Positions 42,310-52,690 of a DNA stretch of 60,229 nucleotides are shown piece after piece. The notes under the pieces were generated by a model, which was not told the origin of the DNA, made no database searches, and saw only the letters and a program-made list of their open reading frames with translations. Position 1 is the first letter of the stretch. Every line of letters starts with the position of its first letter. Both the position numbers and the translations under genes were made by a program. The DNA is from Spirochaetales bacterium (lineage in GTDB: Bacteria > Spirochaetota > Spirochaetia > SZUA-6 > RPPD01), in NCBI GenBank assembly GCA_016934415.1, contig JAFGSW010000071.1, forward strand, positions 1-60,229, in the 5' to 3' direction.

Positions 42310-42909
42310 CAGAGCCTCGCAGGACGTGCGCAAAAGAACCATTAGAATCCTAACTGCGTTCAAGGAAGCGACAATGCAATCCCCAGCGCCCTGCCTTTTT
42401 GCGCCAAGCGCAAAGTACAATACTGGTTCAAACCAAGTGCGGGGTACGCGGGAACACGCTCATATTCGCCGGTTGTTTTGCGCCCGAAGCAGGGAGGGCC
42501 GGCGCGAAAACCTGGAGCGCGACCCGGCAGGGATGCCGGGTCAGGCCCGGAGACGGGTTTTCAGGGGGCGGCAGGAGGCCGGCCCCTGAAAACCGAGTCC
42601 TGCGCCGCCCAAAAATCTTTTCTATAGTGAATTTTCGCTTTGAAGTATATTTCCGGCGTTCGCTTCCGGAACGGTTAAGCCCGCGCTTCAATAACACAAT
42701 CATCACCGCAGGGGTGTCGCCGGAGCGGGGCGCGGGAACCGCGTTTCGTGCATTTCCCTTGACAATCGGACCCATTGTGCATAGCCTTTGAACGACCGGG
42801 TGTTCCGCGCGATCGCCCCGGCTTCCCCGGTTCGATGCGGGAAAAATGGATTCTACGGACCACGCGGTCGTTCGATTCCCCGGGACTTGACCGGTAACGA
42901 GGCGTCAGT
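42310..42909. other. hairpin-rich intergenic segment without a gene
   Basis: No credible gene is seen. A palindrome GACCCGGC-AGGGAT-GCCGGGTC lies at about 42520-42541. A second inverted repeat, GGTTTTCAGGGG (42556-42567) with CCCCTGAAAACC (42583-42594), abuts the duplicated tRNA 3' end. After 42640 the region is plain; a TTGACA (42759-42764) without a convincing -10 box lies upstream of the histidine kinase. Confidence 0.6.
42594..42640. repeat. direct repeat, copy 2: orphan tRNA-Val 3' end
   Basis: CGAGTCCTGCGCCGCCCAAA followed by CTATAGTGAATTTTCGCTT matches the 3' end of the tRNA and part of its terminator. The 5' part of a tRNA is absent and the terminator hairpin is broken. Confidence 0.75.
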
Positions 42910-45180
42910 ATGGCGAATGTAAAATTATTCATCGTCGAAGATGAAAATATCGTCGCCCTGGACATACAGAAGCGGCTGGAGAAACTCGGTTATCTCGTGG
43001 CCGGGATCGCCGCCACCGGCGAGGAGGCGGTGAAACGCGTCGTCGAACTGAGGCCGGAACTCGTCCTCATGGACATCAAGCTGGCGGGCGAGATGGACGG
43101 CATTGAGGCGGCGGAAAAAATCCTCGAGTCCTACTCGGTGCCCATCGTCTACATCACGGCCTTTACCGAAGAGGTGACCCTGAAACGGGCGAAAATCACC
43201 GAGCCGTTCGGGTATATCCTGAAGCCGTTCGAAGAACGGGAGCTGCGCATCAATGTCGAAATCGCCCTGTACCGGCACCAGATGCAGAACGTGCTCAAGG
43301 AACGGGAGCAGCTCTTTCAGACGACGCTCGAGAGCATCGACGACGCGGTCATCACGACCGATGCCGAGATGCGCGTGCAGCTCATGAACCCGGCGGGGGA
43401 GGCCTTCACCGGCTGGCGCTTCCACGACGCCCGGGGCAGACTGCTGTACGACATCCTCACGATCGAGGACCGCGAGACCGGCCGCCGGGTCGAACTGTTC
43501 CGGGAAGCGGCCTCGAAGGAGAAGCCGCTCTACCGGGTGACGGCGAAAAACCGCGAGGAACGGGTCGTCCAAGCGAGCACGATTCCGTTGAGCAACCGCG
43601 CCGGCGGCCGGGTGGGGAACGTCATCGTTCTCCACGATTTCACCGCGCGCGAAAAAGCCGACCGCGCGCTGCGTTTGAGCGAGGAACGCTACCGGGAGTT
43701 CTTCGAAAACAACTTGGCGGGAGATTTCATCTCCTCGTCCAAGGGCGTGATCCTCACCTGCAACACCTCCTTCGCCGCCATCCTCGGTTTCGACAAGCCG
43801 GAAGAGGTGATGCAGTACAACCTGGAGGTATTTTTTCCCGATTACACGCGGGACGACTCGTTTCTCAAGCTGCTCGGGCGCGAAAAACGGCTTCAGAGCA
43901 TCAGCCTCGAATTCGTGGACCGCAACCAGCGCCCCTTGTTTCTCACCGCCAACGTCATACCGGAATTCGACGGCCGCGGCAAGCTCGATGAGATCAAGTG
44001 GTACATCATCGACAAAACGGAAAACCGCAAGATCCAGGAACAGCTCCTGCAGTCGCAGAAGATGGAGGGCATCGGCCGGCTGGCGGGAGGCATCGCCCAT
44101 GATTTCAACAACCTGTTGGGCGCGATCATCGGCTACGCCGATCTTCTTCTCGATTCCCTGCCGGAGAACGATCCGATCCGCAATGACCTGGAGGCCATCC
44201 GCAAGGCCGGGCGCAAGGCCGCCGCGCTCACCCGCCAGCTCCTCGCGTTCTCCCGGCGCCAGGTGCTGCAGCCGAAGGTGATCGATCTCAACACGCTCGT
44301 CGCCGACCTCGAAAAAATGCTCAAGCGCCTGCTTCCCGAGAATATCAAGCTCTTGTCCGTTCCGGAGGAAGCGCTCTGGAAGGTGAAGGTCGACCCCATC
44401 CAGATCGAACAGGTCCTCATCAACCTGGCGCTCAACGCCCGCGACGCCATGAGCGAGGGGGGCAAGCTCACCATCGCGAGCACCAACATCGCCGTCCCGA
44501 AAGACGGATCTAAGGACCACTTCGGCATTCCCCGCGGCTCGTACGTGCTGGTCAAGGTGAGCGACACGGGGATCGGCTTTTCAGAAGAAATGAAGCAGAG
44601 GATTTTCGAGCCGTTTTTCACCACCAAGGCGCCGGGCGAGGGGACCGGGCTGGGCCTTTCCACCGCCTACGGCATCATCAAGCAGAGCGAGGGGTATATA
44701 TTCCTGGAAAGCGAGCTCAACAAGGGGGCCACCTTTTTCATCTACCTGCCGCGCTGCGAAGCGGAAATCTCACAGACCGAGGACGTCGCGCCGGTCGTTC
44801 ACACCAAGGGGGACGAGTCGATCCTCCTCGTCGAGGACGAGGAGGTGTTCCGAGAGATGGTGAACAAGGCGCTCGAGAAGTACGGATACAATGTCCTCAA
44901 TGCCGGAAACCCGGGCGAGGCGCTTCTCATCTGCGAGCAGTACGCCAATCCCATCCACCTTCTCATCACCGACGTCGTGATGCCCCACCTCTCCGGCATC
45001 AAGCTCGCGGAACGCCTCCTCAAGATCCGGCCGGAAATGAAGGTGCTCTACATATCCGGCTATTTCAACAATGCCTCGGCTAAAAATCCCGAGTTCGGGC
45101 AGGATACCTATTTCCTCCAGAAACCCTTCTCGCCTTCCGAACTGGAACAGAAGGTGAGGAAGATCCTCGACGTCGATTAA
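42910..45180 (+). CDS. hybrid sensor histidine kinase (REC-PAS-PAS-HisKA-HATPase-REC)
   Basis: In this 756-residue soluble protein a receiver ([15 protein letters not shown], phospho-Asp near 55) comes first, then two PAS domains (about 135-255 and 260-380), then the kinase: phospho-His in [20 protein letters not shown] near 396, [28 protein letters not shown]-terminal receiver follows ([13 protein letters not shown]). There is no membrane segment, so it is a cytoplasmic sensor. CGAGG precedes the ATG. No cognate regulator gene is adjacent on the same strand. Confidence 0.93.
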   Translation: MANVKLFIVEDENIVALDIQKRLEKLGYLVAGIAATGEEAVKRVVELRPELVLMDIKLAGEMDGIEAAEKILESYSVPIVYITAFTEEVTLKRAKITEPFGYILKPFEERELRINVEIALYRHQMQNVLKEREQLFQTTLESIDDAVITTDAEMRVQLMNPAGEAFTGWRFHDARGRLLYDILTIEDRETGRRVELFREAASKEKPLYRVTAKNREERVVQASTIPLSNRAGGRVGNVIVLHDFTAREKADRALRLSEERYREFFENNLAGDFISSSKGVILTCNTSFAAILGFDKPEEVMQYNLEVFFPDYTRDDSFLKLLGREKRLQSISLEFVDRNQRPLFLTANVIPEFDGRGKLDEIKWYIIDKTENRKIQEQLLQSQKMEGIGRLAGGIAHDFNNLLGAIIGYADLLLDSLPENDPIRNDLEAIRKAGRKAAALTRQLLAFSRRQVLQPKVIDLNTLVADLEKMLKRLLPENIKLLSVPEEALWKVKVDPIQIEQVLINLALNARDAMSEGGKLTIASTNIAVPKDGSKDHFGIPRGSYVLVKVSDTGIGFSEEMKQRIFEPFFTTKAPGEGTGLGLSTAYGIIKQSEGYIFLESELNKGATFFIYLPRCEAEISQTEDVAPVVHTKGDESILLVEDEEVFREMVNKALEKYGYNVLNAGNPGEALLICEQYANPIHLLITDVVMPHLSGIKLAERLLKIRPEMKVLYISGYFNNASAKNPEFGQDTYFLQKPFSPSELEQKVRKILDVD

Positions 45181-45220
45181 TCACGACAAACTTGGGAGGA
45201 CACGGAGGAAAGAAAAGATC

Positions 45221-45352
45221 GATAAGGAAACCAGGAATCCAGGAATAACAATAGCGTATTGTTGAGTTGACGTTTTTTTATCGATTTTTTTCTTCCTGCT
45301 TTTTTCTTATTCTTGGATTCCTGTTCCTGGTTTCCTGGCTTCCTTAGCTCCC
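45221..45352. repeat. CCAGGAATCC foldback repeat
   Basis: The left arm GATAAGGAAACCAGGAATCC (from 45221) pairs with a right arm at 45307-45352 (GGATTCCTGTTCCTGGTTTC and on), around an AT-rich centre. The right arm overlaps the last codons of the minus-strand regulator gene. Related pieces lie at about 69-108 and 60001-60070. Confidence 0.7.
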
Positions 45353-46252
45353 CCTCTCTTCCTGATTTTTTTTCAGCCGCTTGCGGATCGTGACTTCGTT
45401 CCCTTGCGCGTTGTAGTCGACGGCGTCGAAAAAAATCTTGGTCAGGAATATCCCCCGCCCATTGTACTGCAGCAGGTTTTTCCCGGACAGTGAGGGGATG
45501 CTCCGCCAGTCGAACCCGTTTCCCTCGTCCCGGATGACCACGACGAGCTCCTCGTCCGTGAGCCGGGAGGAGACCGTAATCCGCCGCGGATGCTCGATCA
45601 GCAACTCCATCTTTTCCTTGATCAGGTCGTTGAACGAGCCCGAGCGCAGGGCGGCGTTCTTCTCCTCGAAGCCGATGTCGAGACAGCCGTGCTCGACGGC
45701 GTTGTTGATCATTTCCTCGATCCCGATGCGGACGTTGATGATCTCCACCTCGGGCAGAAACCGGCCCAGGTTGAAGGTGATCTGGTTGATGATCGGCAGA
45801 ATGTCGAAGTCAAAGGGGGCGAACTCGAACTTTTTTTGGTCTTCGACCAGCGCCTGCGCCGCGAGATCGGGAAAGCGGACGATTTCCCGGTGGCGCAGGA
45901 CCTGGTGGAGGACGTCCACCACTTCCTCGACCTTGAACGGTTTTTTGAAAAAATTGATCGCGCCGCCCCGCAGGGCTTGGAGGAGCACCTCCTCGCTCCC
46001 GAACCCAGAGATGAGGATGACGAAGGCCCCCGCGTCGAGGCGTTTGATCTCCCGGAGGAGGGTCAGGCCGTTCATCTTCGGCATCTGGATGTCCGAGATC
46101 ACGAGGGCCGGGCGCTCGAGCTTGTACAGTTCGATCGCCTCCTCGCCGTTCTGGGCGGCGACGACGTCGTAGCCCGCCCGCTGGATGAAGCGGACGAGAA
46201 TGGTGCGCATGAGTTCCTGGTCATCGGCGACCAATATCTTGTATCGCGTCAC
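45344..46252 (-). CDS. response regulator with C-terminal RsbW-like HATPase
   Basis: In this 302-residue protein the receiver domain (KILVADDQELMRTI, LVISDIQMPKMNGLTLL, NFFKKPFK) is joined through a linker to a HATPase_c_2 domain with EEMINNAVEHGCLD (N box) and VIRDEGNGFD (G1 box). This is the anti-sigma serine-kinase fold. The start is GTG at 46252 with GAGGAACC upstream. It could phosphorylate a STAS protein such as that at 24769-25134 in response to phosphorylation of the receiver. The last residues are encoded within a repeat arm. Confidence 0.87.
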   Translation of the reverse strand: MTRYKILVADDQELMRTILVRFIQRAGYDVVAAQNGEEAIELYKLERPALVISDIQMPKMNGLTLLREIKRLDAGAFVILISGFGSEEVLLQALRGGAINFFKKPFKVEEVVDVLHQVLRHREIVRFPDLAAQALVEDQKKFEFAPFDFDILPIINQITFNLGRFLPEVEIINVRIGIEEMINNAVEHGCLDIGFEEKNAALRSGSFNDLIKEKMELLIEHPRRITVSSRLTDEELVVVIRDEGNGFDWRSIPSLSGKNLLQYNGRGIFLTKIFFDAVDYNAQGNEVTIRKRLKKNQEERGS

Positions 46253-46609
46253 GGTCCGGGGTTCCTCTTGCCTCGCAGGCCCGCTTTAGAGTATATATAC
46301 TCCAAGGCGGATGGTTGTCTTATTCCCTCACTACTTCGTAATTTTATTTTACGATATAAGGATTTGGAAAACCAGTGAAATTGTGCCACTGAAAAGCGGT
46401 TGATTTTCAGTCTCCGGCGCCCGGGAAAGCGAATTCGTGCCCGCCGCCCCTTATCGACGGTTTTCGCGCCGCCGATCGCGAGTAACCCGGGAATCCCCTC
46501 CTCTTGGAACAACACAGGGAGCGAGCATCAGCCACCCGGGCGGGAAGACGGCCCGGCCGCGCCGTCCGATGGAATCGGGGAGCGGACCGACGAAACCGCG
46601 GAGTCCAAA

Positions 46610-48412
46610 ATGGAACAAAACGACATCAGGAATTTTTGCATCATCGCCCATATCGACCACGGGAAATCGACGCTCGCCGACCGGTTCATCCAGCGCGCCC
46701 ACCTCGTCGCCGACCGGGATTTCCACGACCAGATCCTCGACAGCATGGACATCGAGCGCGAACGCGGCATCACCATCAAATCGCAGGCCGTCGCCATTCC
46801 TCACCGCGCGCGCGACGGGCGGGAGTACCTCCTCAACCTGGTCGACACGCCGGGACACGTCGATTTCGCCTACGAGGTGTCGCGCGCCATCTCCAGCACC
46901 GAGGGGGCGCTCCTCGTCATCGACGCCACTCAGGGAGTGGAAGCGCAGACCCTGGCGAACATGTACCTCGCCCTGGAGCACAATCTCGAGATCATCCCCG
47001 TCATCAACAAGATCGACATGCCGAGCGCCGACGTCCCCAACGTCAAAAAGCAGATCGAGCACGATCTCGGCATGGACCCGGACGGCGCGTTCCTCATCTC
47101 GGCCAAGCTGGGCACCGGCATCGACGAGCTCATGGAGGCCATGGTCGAGCGCATACCGCCCCCCCGCGGCGACGCGGCCGCGCCGCTCAAGGCCCTCATC
47201 TTCGACTCCCACTACGACTCCTACCGGGGAGTGGTGGTGCACGTTCGCATTTTCGACGGCGCCATGAAACGCGATCAGCAGATCCGCTTCTGGTCGAACG
47301 GAGCGGTCTATCAGGCGGAGGAGGTGGGTATTTTCCGCCTGCGCCTCTCCAAAACCGACGCGCTTTCGGCCGGCGAGGTCGGTTATTTCATCGCCGGGAT
47401 CAAGACTGTTTCCGACACGCGCGTCGGAGACACGGTCACCGACCACCAGCGCCCCTGCGCCGAGGCGCTCAAGGGCTTCCGCGAGGTGAAGCCGGTGGTG
47501 TTCTCGTCGATTTATCCGGTCGATTCGAACGATTACGAGGAGCTCGTGGCGGGGATGGAGAAACTCAAGCTCAACGACGCTTCCCTCGTGTACGAGAAGG
47601 ACTCGTCGGCGGCGCTCGGCTTCGGTTTCCGCTGCGGCTTCCTCGGACTGCTGCACCTGGAGATCGTCCAGGAGCGGCTCGAGCGCGAATACGACTTGTC
47701 CATCGTCTTCACCGCCCCCTCCGTGCGCTACCGCGTGTTCATGCAGGACGGCGCCGAACGGCTGATCGACAACCCGCTCGAGTACCCGGACACGACCCTT
47801 ATCGAGCGGGCCGAAGAGCCGTACATCAAGGCGGGAATCATCACGCCGGGCGAATACCTGGGAAGCATCATGACCCTCGCCCTCGACAAGCGGGGAACGC
47901 AGATTTCACTCACCTACCTGGACGAGAAGCGGGTCGAGGTCTTCTACGAGCTGCCCCTGGCCGAAGTCTTGTTCGATTTTTACGACAAGCTCAAATCGAT
48001 CAGCCACGGCTACGCGTCGTTCGATTACGAGCTTCTCGGTTACCGGCCCACGGAGCTCGTCAAGCTCGACATCCTCGTCAACGGCAAGCCGGTGGACGCC
48101 CTCTCCCAGCTGGTCTTCAAGGGCAACGCCTACGCGCGCGCCCGCTCGATCTGCAGGAAGCTGTCCGCCGAGATCCCCCGCCACCAGTTCAAGATTCCGA
48201 TCCAGGGGGCCATCGGCGGCGCCATCATCGCCCGCGAGACGATCTCCGCCTTCCGCAAGGACGTCACCGCCAAGTGCTACGGCGGCGACATCACCCGCAA
48301 GCGCAAGCTGCTCGAGAAGCAAAAGGCAGGCAAAAAAAGGATGAAGACGGTGGGCAATGTGGAGCTGCCCCAAACCGCGTTCCTCTCGGTGCTGAAAGCC
48401 GACGAGGAGTGA
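46610..48412 (+). CDS. lepA: elongation factor 4 (LepA) GTPase
   Basis: This is a 600-residue ribosomal GTPase of full family length. G1 is [10 protein letters not shown], switch II is [23 protein letters not shown] is G4, and [13 protein letters not shown] precedes them as usual. The C-terminal LepA domain ends with TGNVE-like [17 protein letters not shown]. It acts on stalled or mistranslocated ribosomes. GGAG lies seven bases before ATG 46610; the frame extends upstream to 46400 without support. Confidence 0.97.
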   Translation: MEQNDIRNFCIIAHIDHGKSTLADRFIQRAHLVADRDFHDQILDSMDIERERGITIKSQAVAIPHRARDGREYLLNLVDTPGHVDFAYEVSRAISSTEGALLVIDATQGVEAQTLANMYLALEHNLEIIPVINKIDMPSADVPNVKKQIEHDLGMDPDGAFLISAKLGTGIDELMEAMVERIPPPRGDAAAPLKALIFDSHYDSYRGVVVHVRIFDGAMKRDQQIRFWSNGAVYQAEEVGIFRLRLSKTDALSAGEVGYFIAGIKTVSDTRVGDTVTDHQRPCAEALKGFREVKPVVFSSIYPVDSNDYEELVAGMEKLKLNDASLVYEKDSSAALGFGFRCGFLGLLHLEIVQERLEREYDLSIVFTAPSVRYRVFMQDGAERLIDNPLEYPDTTLIERAEEPYIKAGIITPGEYLGSIMTLALDKRGTQISLTYLDEKRVEVFYELPLAEVLFDFYDKLKSISHGYASFDYELLGYRPTELVKLDILVNGKPVDALSQLVFKGNAYARARSICRKLSAEIPRHQFKIPIQGAIGGAIIARETISAFRKDVTAKCYGGDITRKRKLLEKQKAGKKRMKTVGNVELPQTAFLSVLKADEE

Positions 48413-48444
48413 GTGCGCGGCGGGAACTTGAGTGTGCGGGGTAT

Positions 48445-48526
48445 GTCATGGTGAACCCGTCGAACCATGATAAAAAGTAACGGCATAACCATTTGTCGAT
48501 CACCCTTCGACGGGGCTCAGGGTGAC
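48445..48526. repeat. GTCATGGTGAG / GGCTCAGGGTGAC repeat, copy 1
   Basis: Two half-units, GTCATGGTGAACCCGTCGAA (48445 on, ending ACCATGA) and CACCCTTCGACGGGGCTCAG (48501 on), each form a small hairpin, about 30 bases apart. The same pair occurs at 55549-55630. Confidence 0.8.
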
Positions 48527-48565
48527 TTTTCACGCATGACCTGCCTCTATTGAGAATTACTGGCA

Positions 48566-50233
48566 TCAATCGATCGCCGCCCGGGCGCGCGCGATCCGGT
48601 GAAGCATGTACCTGCCGGCGGCCAGGGCTTGCGCCGCGTACGCCTTGGTGTAGCGGGGCAGGCCGATTCGTTCCGGAAGCTGGAACCAGACGTGATCGGC
48701 CCGCCGCACGATCTCCCATCTCCGCCCGTTCAGGACGCCCTCGGACGGTCGGCCGGACTCGACCAGATCGGCGAACACCTCGATTTCCTGCTGAACGAGC
48801 GTCTCCTCCGCCTCCAGGAAACTCCGCACGGCCGTCCGATTCCAGGCTTCCGGCCTGAGGTCCGGCTCCCCGGGCGCGGTGAGTTCGACGCCGGCCGAGG
48901 CGGAGAGGACGGCGCCTGCTTCATCCGGCCCCGCCACAATGGGCGCCCCCAGGGGCAGACCGAAAGGATTGAGGTCGAACACCCGCCGCTCCCCCGCAAC
49001 GAGTGCCGCCAGGTTTTGGGCGTAGGAGGAGAGGACGAGGTCGCTCGCCACACGGCCTCCGTCCTTCGCGGCGAGCGCGACGAAAGACCGCCCGCAAAAA
49101 AACGAGAACTCATCCCCGCCGAGGGCGCGCAAGCGATCCGACGCCGCGAGGCCGCGCAGGTCGCCCGGCGAGCCCGACGCGTGGGTTCGCGAGAAAGGAA
49201 AGCTGAAATCCAGACCGGCCAGGAACACGGGTGCGCGGGTGAGCCGCAAGGCGGCGTATACGGCGGCCACGCCGACGCTCCCGAGGGGAGGGATCGGCCG
49301 GGGAAGGAGGCGGGAGTCTTTCAACCTTTCCCACAGGGCGAGCGGGTGGAACGCCGATGAGAAAAAATAAACCGGGCAGTCTCTTTTTTCAAGGCAAAAG
49401 CGGACGACTTGCGGCGAGCTCGCCAGATCGGCGATGAGCGGAATGGAACGGCCGCCGAGCGCGAGGAAATCGCCCAAGTTCACGAACTGCGGCTCGAGGG
49501 AAAGGATGAAATCGGGGACGAGACCCGAGGCGAGCAGGACCGGCAGGGCGGTGTCCACGGCGAGGAGCGCACAGCGGCCGGCCAGGGCCCTGACGAGCGG
49601 GAGGGAGCGGGAAAGGGAAGGCCCGGCGCCGACGACGACGAGCGGCCGGCGGACGGTCAGTCCGCCCATGTCCCGGGCGCGCGGCAGGAGGGGCAGGTTG
49701 GCGAAAAGGTTCTTCACGTAGAGGAGCCCCAGGTGGATGACCGTCATCTTGTTCTGCCAGAAGATTTGTATTTCGCGCGCCAGGTACGATTCGACGGCGT
49801 CGTAAAATTCAGGGGAGAGCCGGGCGGCGCCGCACAGAGTGAGGCGGACGACCCGGCGGAAGGAGCCCGGGGAGAGGCGGGCGAGGATTTCCCGCACCGG
49901 AAGCAGGGTGTCCGCCTGGACGACGGTCAGACGGTCTTCGCCCCGAAAACGGCCGAGCGCCTCGGTTTCCGCGAACCGCATGAGCTCGGGATCGCGCTCG
50001 ACGCAGAGGACGTGGCAATTCTCGGGCAGCCGCTTGAGCAGCTCGCCGACGCCGTAACCGAGCCCGAACGAGGGAACGAAGACGAGCGATGCGGGCGGAA
50101 TGGCGGTTTTGGACGCCAGTGTGCGCGCCGCGGCCGCCGGGTTTTTCGATGAATAGAGGTATTTGCCCCGGTAGAATACGGTGACGCCGTTTCCCGTGTC
50201 CTTGAGAAGCGGCGGGTGTCCTTCCGTTGCCAT
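48566..50233 (-). CDS. DUF115 / MptE-like protein (possible flagellin glycosylation factor)
   Basis: The 555-residue soluble protein has the DUF115 core RPLVVVGAGPSLSRSLPLV and LLAVDTALPVLLASGLVPDF near residues 195-245, and a following SLEPQFVNLGDF. The same domain is found in hydroxymethylpterin pyrophosphokinase-like proteins and in motility-associated factors that glycosylate flagellins. GAGGAGG precedes the ATG. The gene lies between lepA and a SurA-like gene on the opposite strand to lepA. A link to the glycan cluster at 25.5-32 kb is inferred, not shown. Confidence 0.8.
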   Translation of the reverse strand: MATEGHPPLLKDTGNGVTVFYRGKYLYSSKNPAAAARTLASKTAIPPASLVFVPSFGLGYGVGELLKRLPENCHVLCVERDPELMRFAETEALGRFRGEDRLTVVQADTLLPVREILARLSPGSFRRVVRLTLCGAARLSPEFYDAVESYLAREIQIFWQNKMTVIHLGLLYVKNLFANLPLLPRARDMGGLTVRRPLVVVGAGPSLSRSLPLVRALAGRCALLAVDTALPVLLASGLVPDFILSLEPQFVNLGDFLALGGRSIPLIADLASSPQVVRFCLEKRDCPVYFFSSAFHPLALWERLKDSRLLPRPIPPLGSVGVAAVYAALRLTRAPVFLAGLDFSFPFSRTHASGSPGDLRGLAASDRLRALGGDEFSFFCGRSFVALAAKDGGRVASDLVLSSYAQNLAALVAGERRVFDLNPFGLPLGAPIVAGPDEAGAVLSASAGVELTAPGEPDLRPEAWNRTAVRSFLEAEETLVQQEIEVFADLVESGRPSEGVLNGRRWEIVRRADHVWFQLPERIGLPRYTKAYAAQALAAGRYMLHRIARARAAID

Positions 50234-50341
50234 GAGGAAGCACCTCCTCAGGGGTCGTCACGGACGGCTTTCGCCCGCCCGATTCCGTTCGCTTCGCCTC
50301 ACGGGTTGGAAGGCGAGACGCGTGTTCGCGGCGCGCCGGTT

Positions 50342-52048
50342 TTACTGTTTCGTCTCGAACAGCTGGCGGTAGGCCTCGAGGCCGGTGTTGATCGCATCCT
50401 CCCGGTCGGCGCGCGGCCCCATTTTGTCGAGATCGACGAACTGGTTGTAGAAGACGCTGGTCGCCGGATTGGAGTTCAATTCCACCCTCGAGGAGTCGTA
50501 TATCACCTGCCCCTGGTTTTGGATCAGCCCGTACTTCAAATATTGGTGAAACTGAACGGGGTCCAGGGGCGAAAACGATTGTCCACTGTAGAGATAGGGC
50601 ATGCCCCGGGCGTAGAGGTGATCCGCGATAAAAAAGTAAAAATTCAATGCATCCAGATTTTCAACGTTCTTGAAGTTGTTTTTTATCGTGTCGATATCCG
50701 ACTGGGACGGCGTGCGCTCATCGGCCGCTTCGCATACGACAACGAGATCGTTCAACAGGATCGGCTTCGAGGGCGCGCCCTTTTGCAGAGCAAAGGCCTC
50801 TTTGAAGAAGAGGCTCTGCGTTTGGGCGTCCCCGATCGAGGTCGATGAATCGCTCATATTCGGGATTGTTTTGAGGAAGGGGAGGTTGTTGTAATTGATC
50901 GGGAAGAACCCCGTCTCGTGGAGTTTCAGTCCGGCGCCGGCCGCGGCGGCGGCCATGCCGTTTTTCCGCGCGTTCTCCAGGAATTTATCGGCCTCCCCTT
51001 CGAAGTAACTCTCCACCCGGCCTTTCTGGAACTGGAGGACGTAGTTTTTTATCTCGGCGATCGTATTCTCCGAGGACAGGTCCGCCGGGACGGCTTCCTT
51101 GTCGCAGCGGTACATGACCCATTGGTCTTTGCCCGATTGGTCCGTGATCGAGATCACGTCGCTGATTTCGCCCTGCTTGAGCGCGAAAATCCTGTTCGTG
51201 ATTTCCTTGTTGGAGATGACGCTTTCGAGGCTGTAATACGATTGCCAGTCGAGTTCGGGGGAGCCTTCGCCTTTGGAGACGGCGCGCACCTGCTCGTCGA
51301 AGGTGGACTCGCGGTTGATGATTTTCGAGTAGGCGTCATTGGCTTCGCTCTCGGTCTTGGCCACGATGCGGGAGAGCTTGATGGTGCGGAAGAGGTCCTT
51401 GTTTTCGGACGCGAATTTCGCGATTTCCTGCATCGGATAATCGTCGTATTTCCATTGCACGTATTTGAATTTTTTTTCGGGCGAGCCCATCGACGCAGCG
51501 TCGTTCTCCAGCGCCTTGTTGGCGAAGGTTTGGATCATGGGCTGGAGGAGCTTGATTTCGATGAGTTGTTCCTTGAAAACCTGAAACAGATCGCGGCGTT
51601 CGAGCGCTTCCGCTTTATTGTAGCGCTCCAGGGCCCCGGAGGATTTGATGTAGTCTTCCACCTCGGCGTCGGAGACCGTCAGGCCGTTTTTCTCGGCCTC
51701 GACCATGGCCGCCGTATGAAAAATCATGTACGGCAGGAGGGAGCGGAGGGCGGTCACGGCGTCTATCCTCTGACCGCTGTTGGTCGCCGATTCCGCAAAA
51801 ATGGCGAGCTGGCGGGCGAAGTAATTGCCCGGAGCCCAAACGATCGGGCGACCGTCGTACGAACCAAATGTGACCGATACGGTGCTGGGATTGGAGGTCT
51901 GTCCCCACCAGAGCAGCCCGAAGAGGACCAATAAAATGATGATAACGGAGGGGACGGTGAGTTTTGAAAACTTTTTTTCCCCTTTTTCCCCTTTTTTATT
52001 CTTGCCGGTAAGGCGTTCGCGAATTCTTCTAGCTTCTCTTGAGGCCAT
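50342..52048 (-). CDS. SurA/PpiD-type membrane-anchored chaperone-like protein
   Basis: In this 568-residue protein a short charged cytoplasmic tail is followed by one membrane segment (VPSVIIILLVLFGLLWW, about 35-52) and then a SurA_N/PpiD-like extracytoplasmic region with long helices (ALRSLLPYMIFHTAAMVEAE). A parvulin-like section around 230-330 lacks the clear catalytic residues I would expect, so isomerase activity is uncertain. AAAGGA precedes the ATG at 52048; the earlier ATG at 52090 is less supported. It likely assists export or assembly of envelope proteins. Confidence 0.8.
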   Translation of the reverse strand: MASREARRIRERLTGKNKKGEKGEKKFSKLTVPSVIIILLVLFGLLWWGQTSNPSTVSVTFGSYDGRPIVWAPGNYFARQLAIFAESATNSGQRIDAVTALRSLLPYMIFHTAAMVEAEKNGLTVSDAEVEDYIKSSGALERYNKAEALERRDLFQVFKEQLIEIKLLQPMIQTFANKALENDAASMGSPEKKFKYVQWKYDDYPMQEIAKFASENKDLFRTIKLSRIVAKTESEANDAYSKIINRESTFDEQVRAVSKGEGSPELDWQSYYSLESVISNKEITNRIFALKQGEISDVISITDQSGKDQWVMYRCDKEAVPADLSSENTIAEIKNYVLQFQKGRVESYFEGEADKFLENARKNGMAAAAAGAGLKLHETGFFPINYNNLPFLKTIPNMSDSSTSIGDAQTQSLFFKEAFALQKGAPSKPILLNDLVVVCEAADERTPSQSDIDTIKNNFKNVENLDALNFYFFIADHLYARGMPYLYSGQSFSPLDPVQFHQYLKYGLIQNQGQVIYDSSRVELNSNPATSVFYNQFVDLDKMGPRADREDAINTGLEAYRQLFETKQ

Positions 52049-52277
52049 GGCGTATCCTTTGCGTATTGACCGATGTTCGGGAGGGCGCACCCCTCGGGTA
52101 TTGAAAACTGTCCATGAGTTATACCCGCAAAGCTACGCTTTGTCGGGTATTTCCGATTATAAACATTTGTCATACCGAGACTTAGTAAAGTCGCGGAATG
52201 ACAAATCAAACACGATTGAGTATACACGGAAACGGAATTAAAAAATATCATTATGGATTTGAAATGTCAATCCGAGG

Positions 52278-52469
52278 TTACTTTTTGACAACCGTTTTGG
52301 AGCCCGCGTCGTACTCCACGTCGAGAGCCGCGAAATTGCCGTCGGCGTCGAAATCTATCTTCTGCGTGTCCATGAAGCGCTCGGCGATGTGAACCGCGTC
52401 CGAATCTTCGATTTTACACGAGATAAGGTAGGCGACGAGATCGTTGAAACTGGCCACTTGCTTCGCCAT
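52278..52469 (-). CDS. small hypothetical protein
   Basis: A 63-residue acidic protein beginning MAKQVASFNDLVAYLISCKI, with no recognised domain. AGGAG lies 12 bases upstream and CGGAAG directly adjacent. The open frame continues upstream through two tRNA genes to 52979, where its sequence (RDLNSRPLGPEPSALSH) is the well-known false translation of a tRNA-Pro. The real gene, if any, therefore starts in the last part. Confidence 0.5.
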   Translation of the reverse strand: MAKQVASFNDLVAYLISCKIEDSDAVHIAERFMDTQKIDFDADGNFAALDVEYDAGSKTVVKK

Positions 52470-52652
52470 CTTCCGAGCTTGCTCCTGAAGGTTCCCCGGT
52501 ACGCGCGCGCGGGGCGCGATGAATGAAGGCGCGCTTCCATTATCACTATAATCGATTTTATTCCGCTTCGCCACCTTTCCGGCCCGCTTTTTCCGGTTTT
52601 CCCGTATCGGCGCCGGACGGCGGAGGGGAATCCAGCCTCCCGTGAAAAGCTC

Positions 52653-52681
52653 TTGACAGATGGAAGTGGGATCAATATATT
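52653..52681 (+). promoter_or_regulatory. promoter of the tRNA-Asp/tRNA-Pro pair
   Basis: TTGACA (52653-52658), a 17-base spacer and TATATT (52676-52681) end nine bases before the first tRNA. Confidence 0.8.
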
Positions 52682-52690
52682 GCTTGCAGT

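Noticed and set aside
42759..42785. promoter of the hybrid kinase gene
   Set aside because: TTGACA is good, but no convincing -10 box follows at the right distance.
42925..44520. 531-residue minus-strand frame
   Set aside because: Shadow of the hybrid histidine kinase; no motif.
46504..48480. 658-residue plus-strand frame over lepA
   Set aside because: Arginine-rich +1 shadow of lepA.
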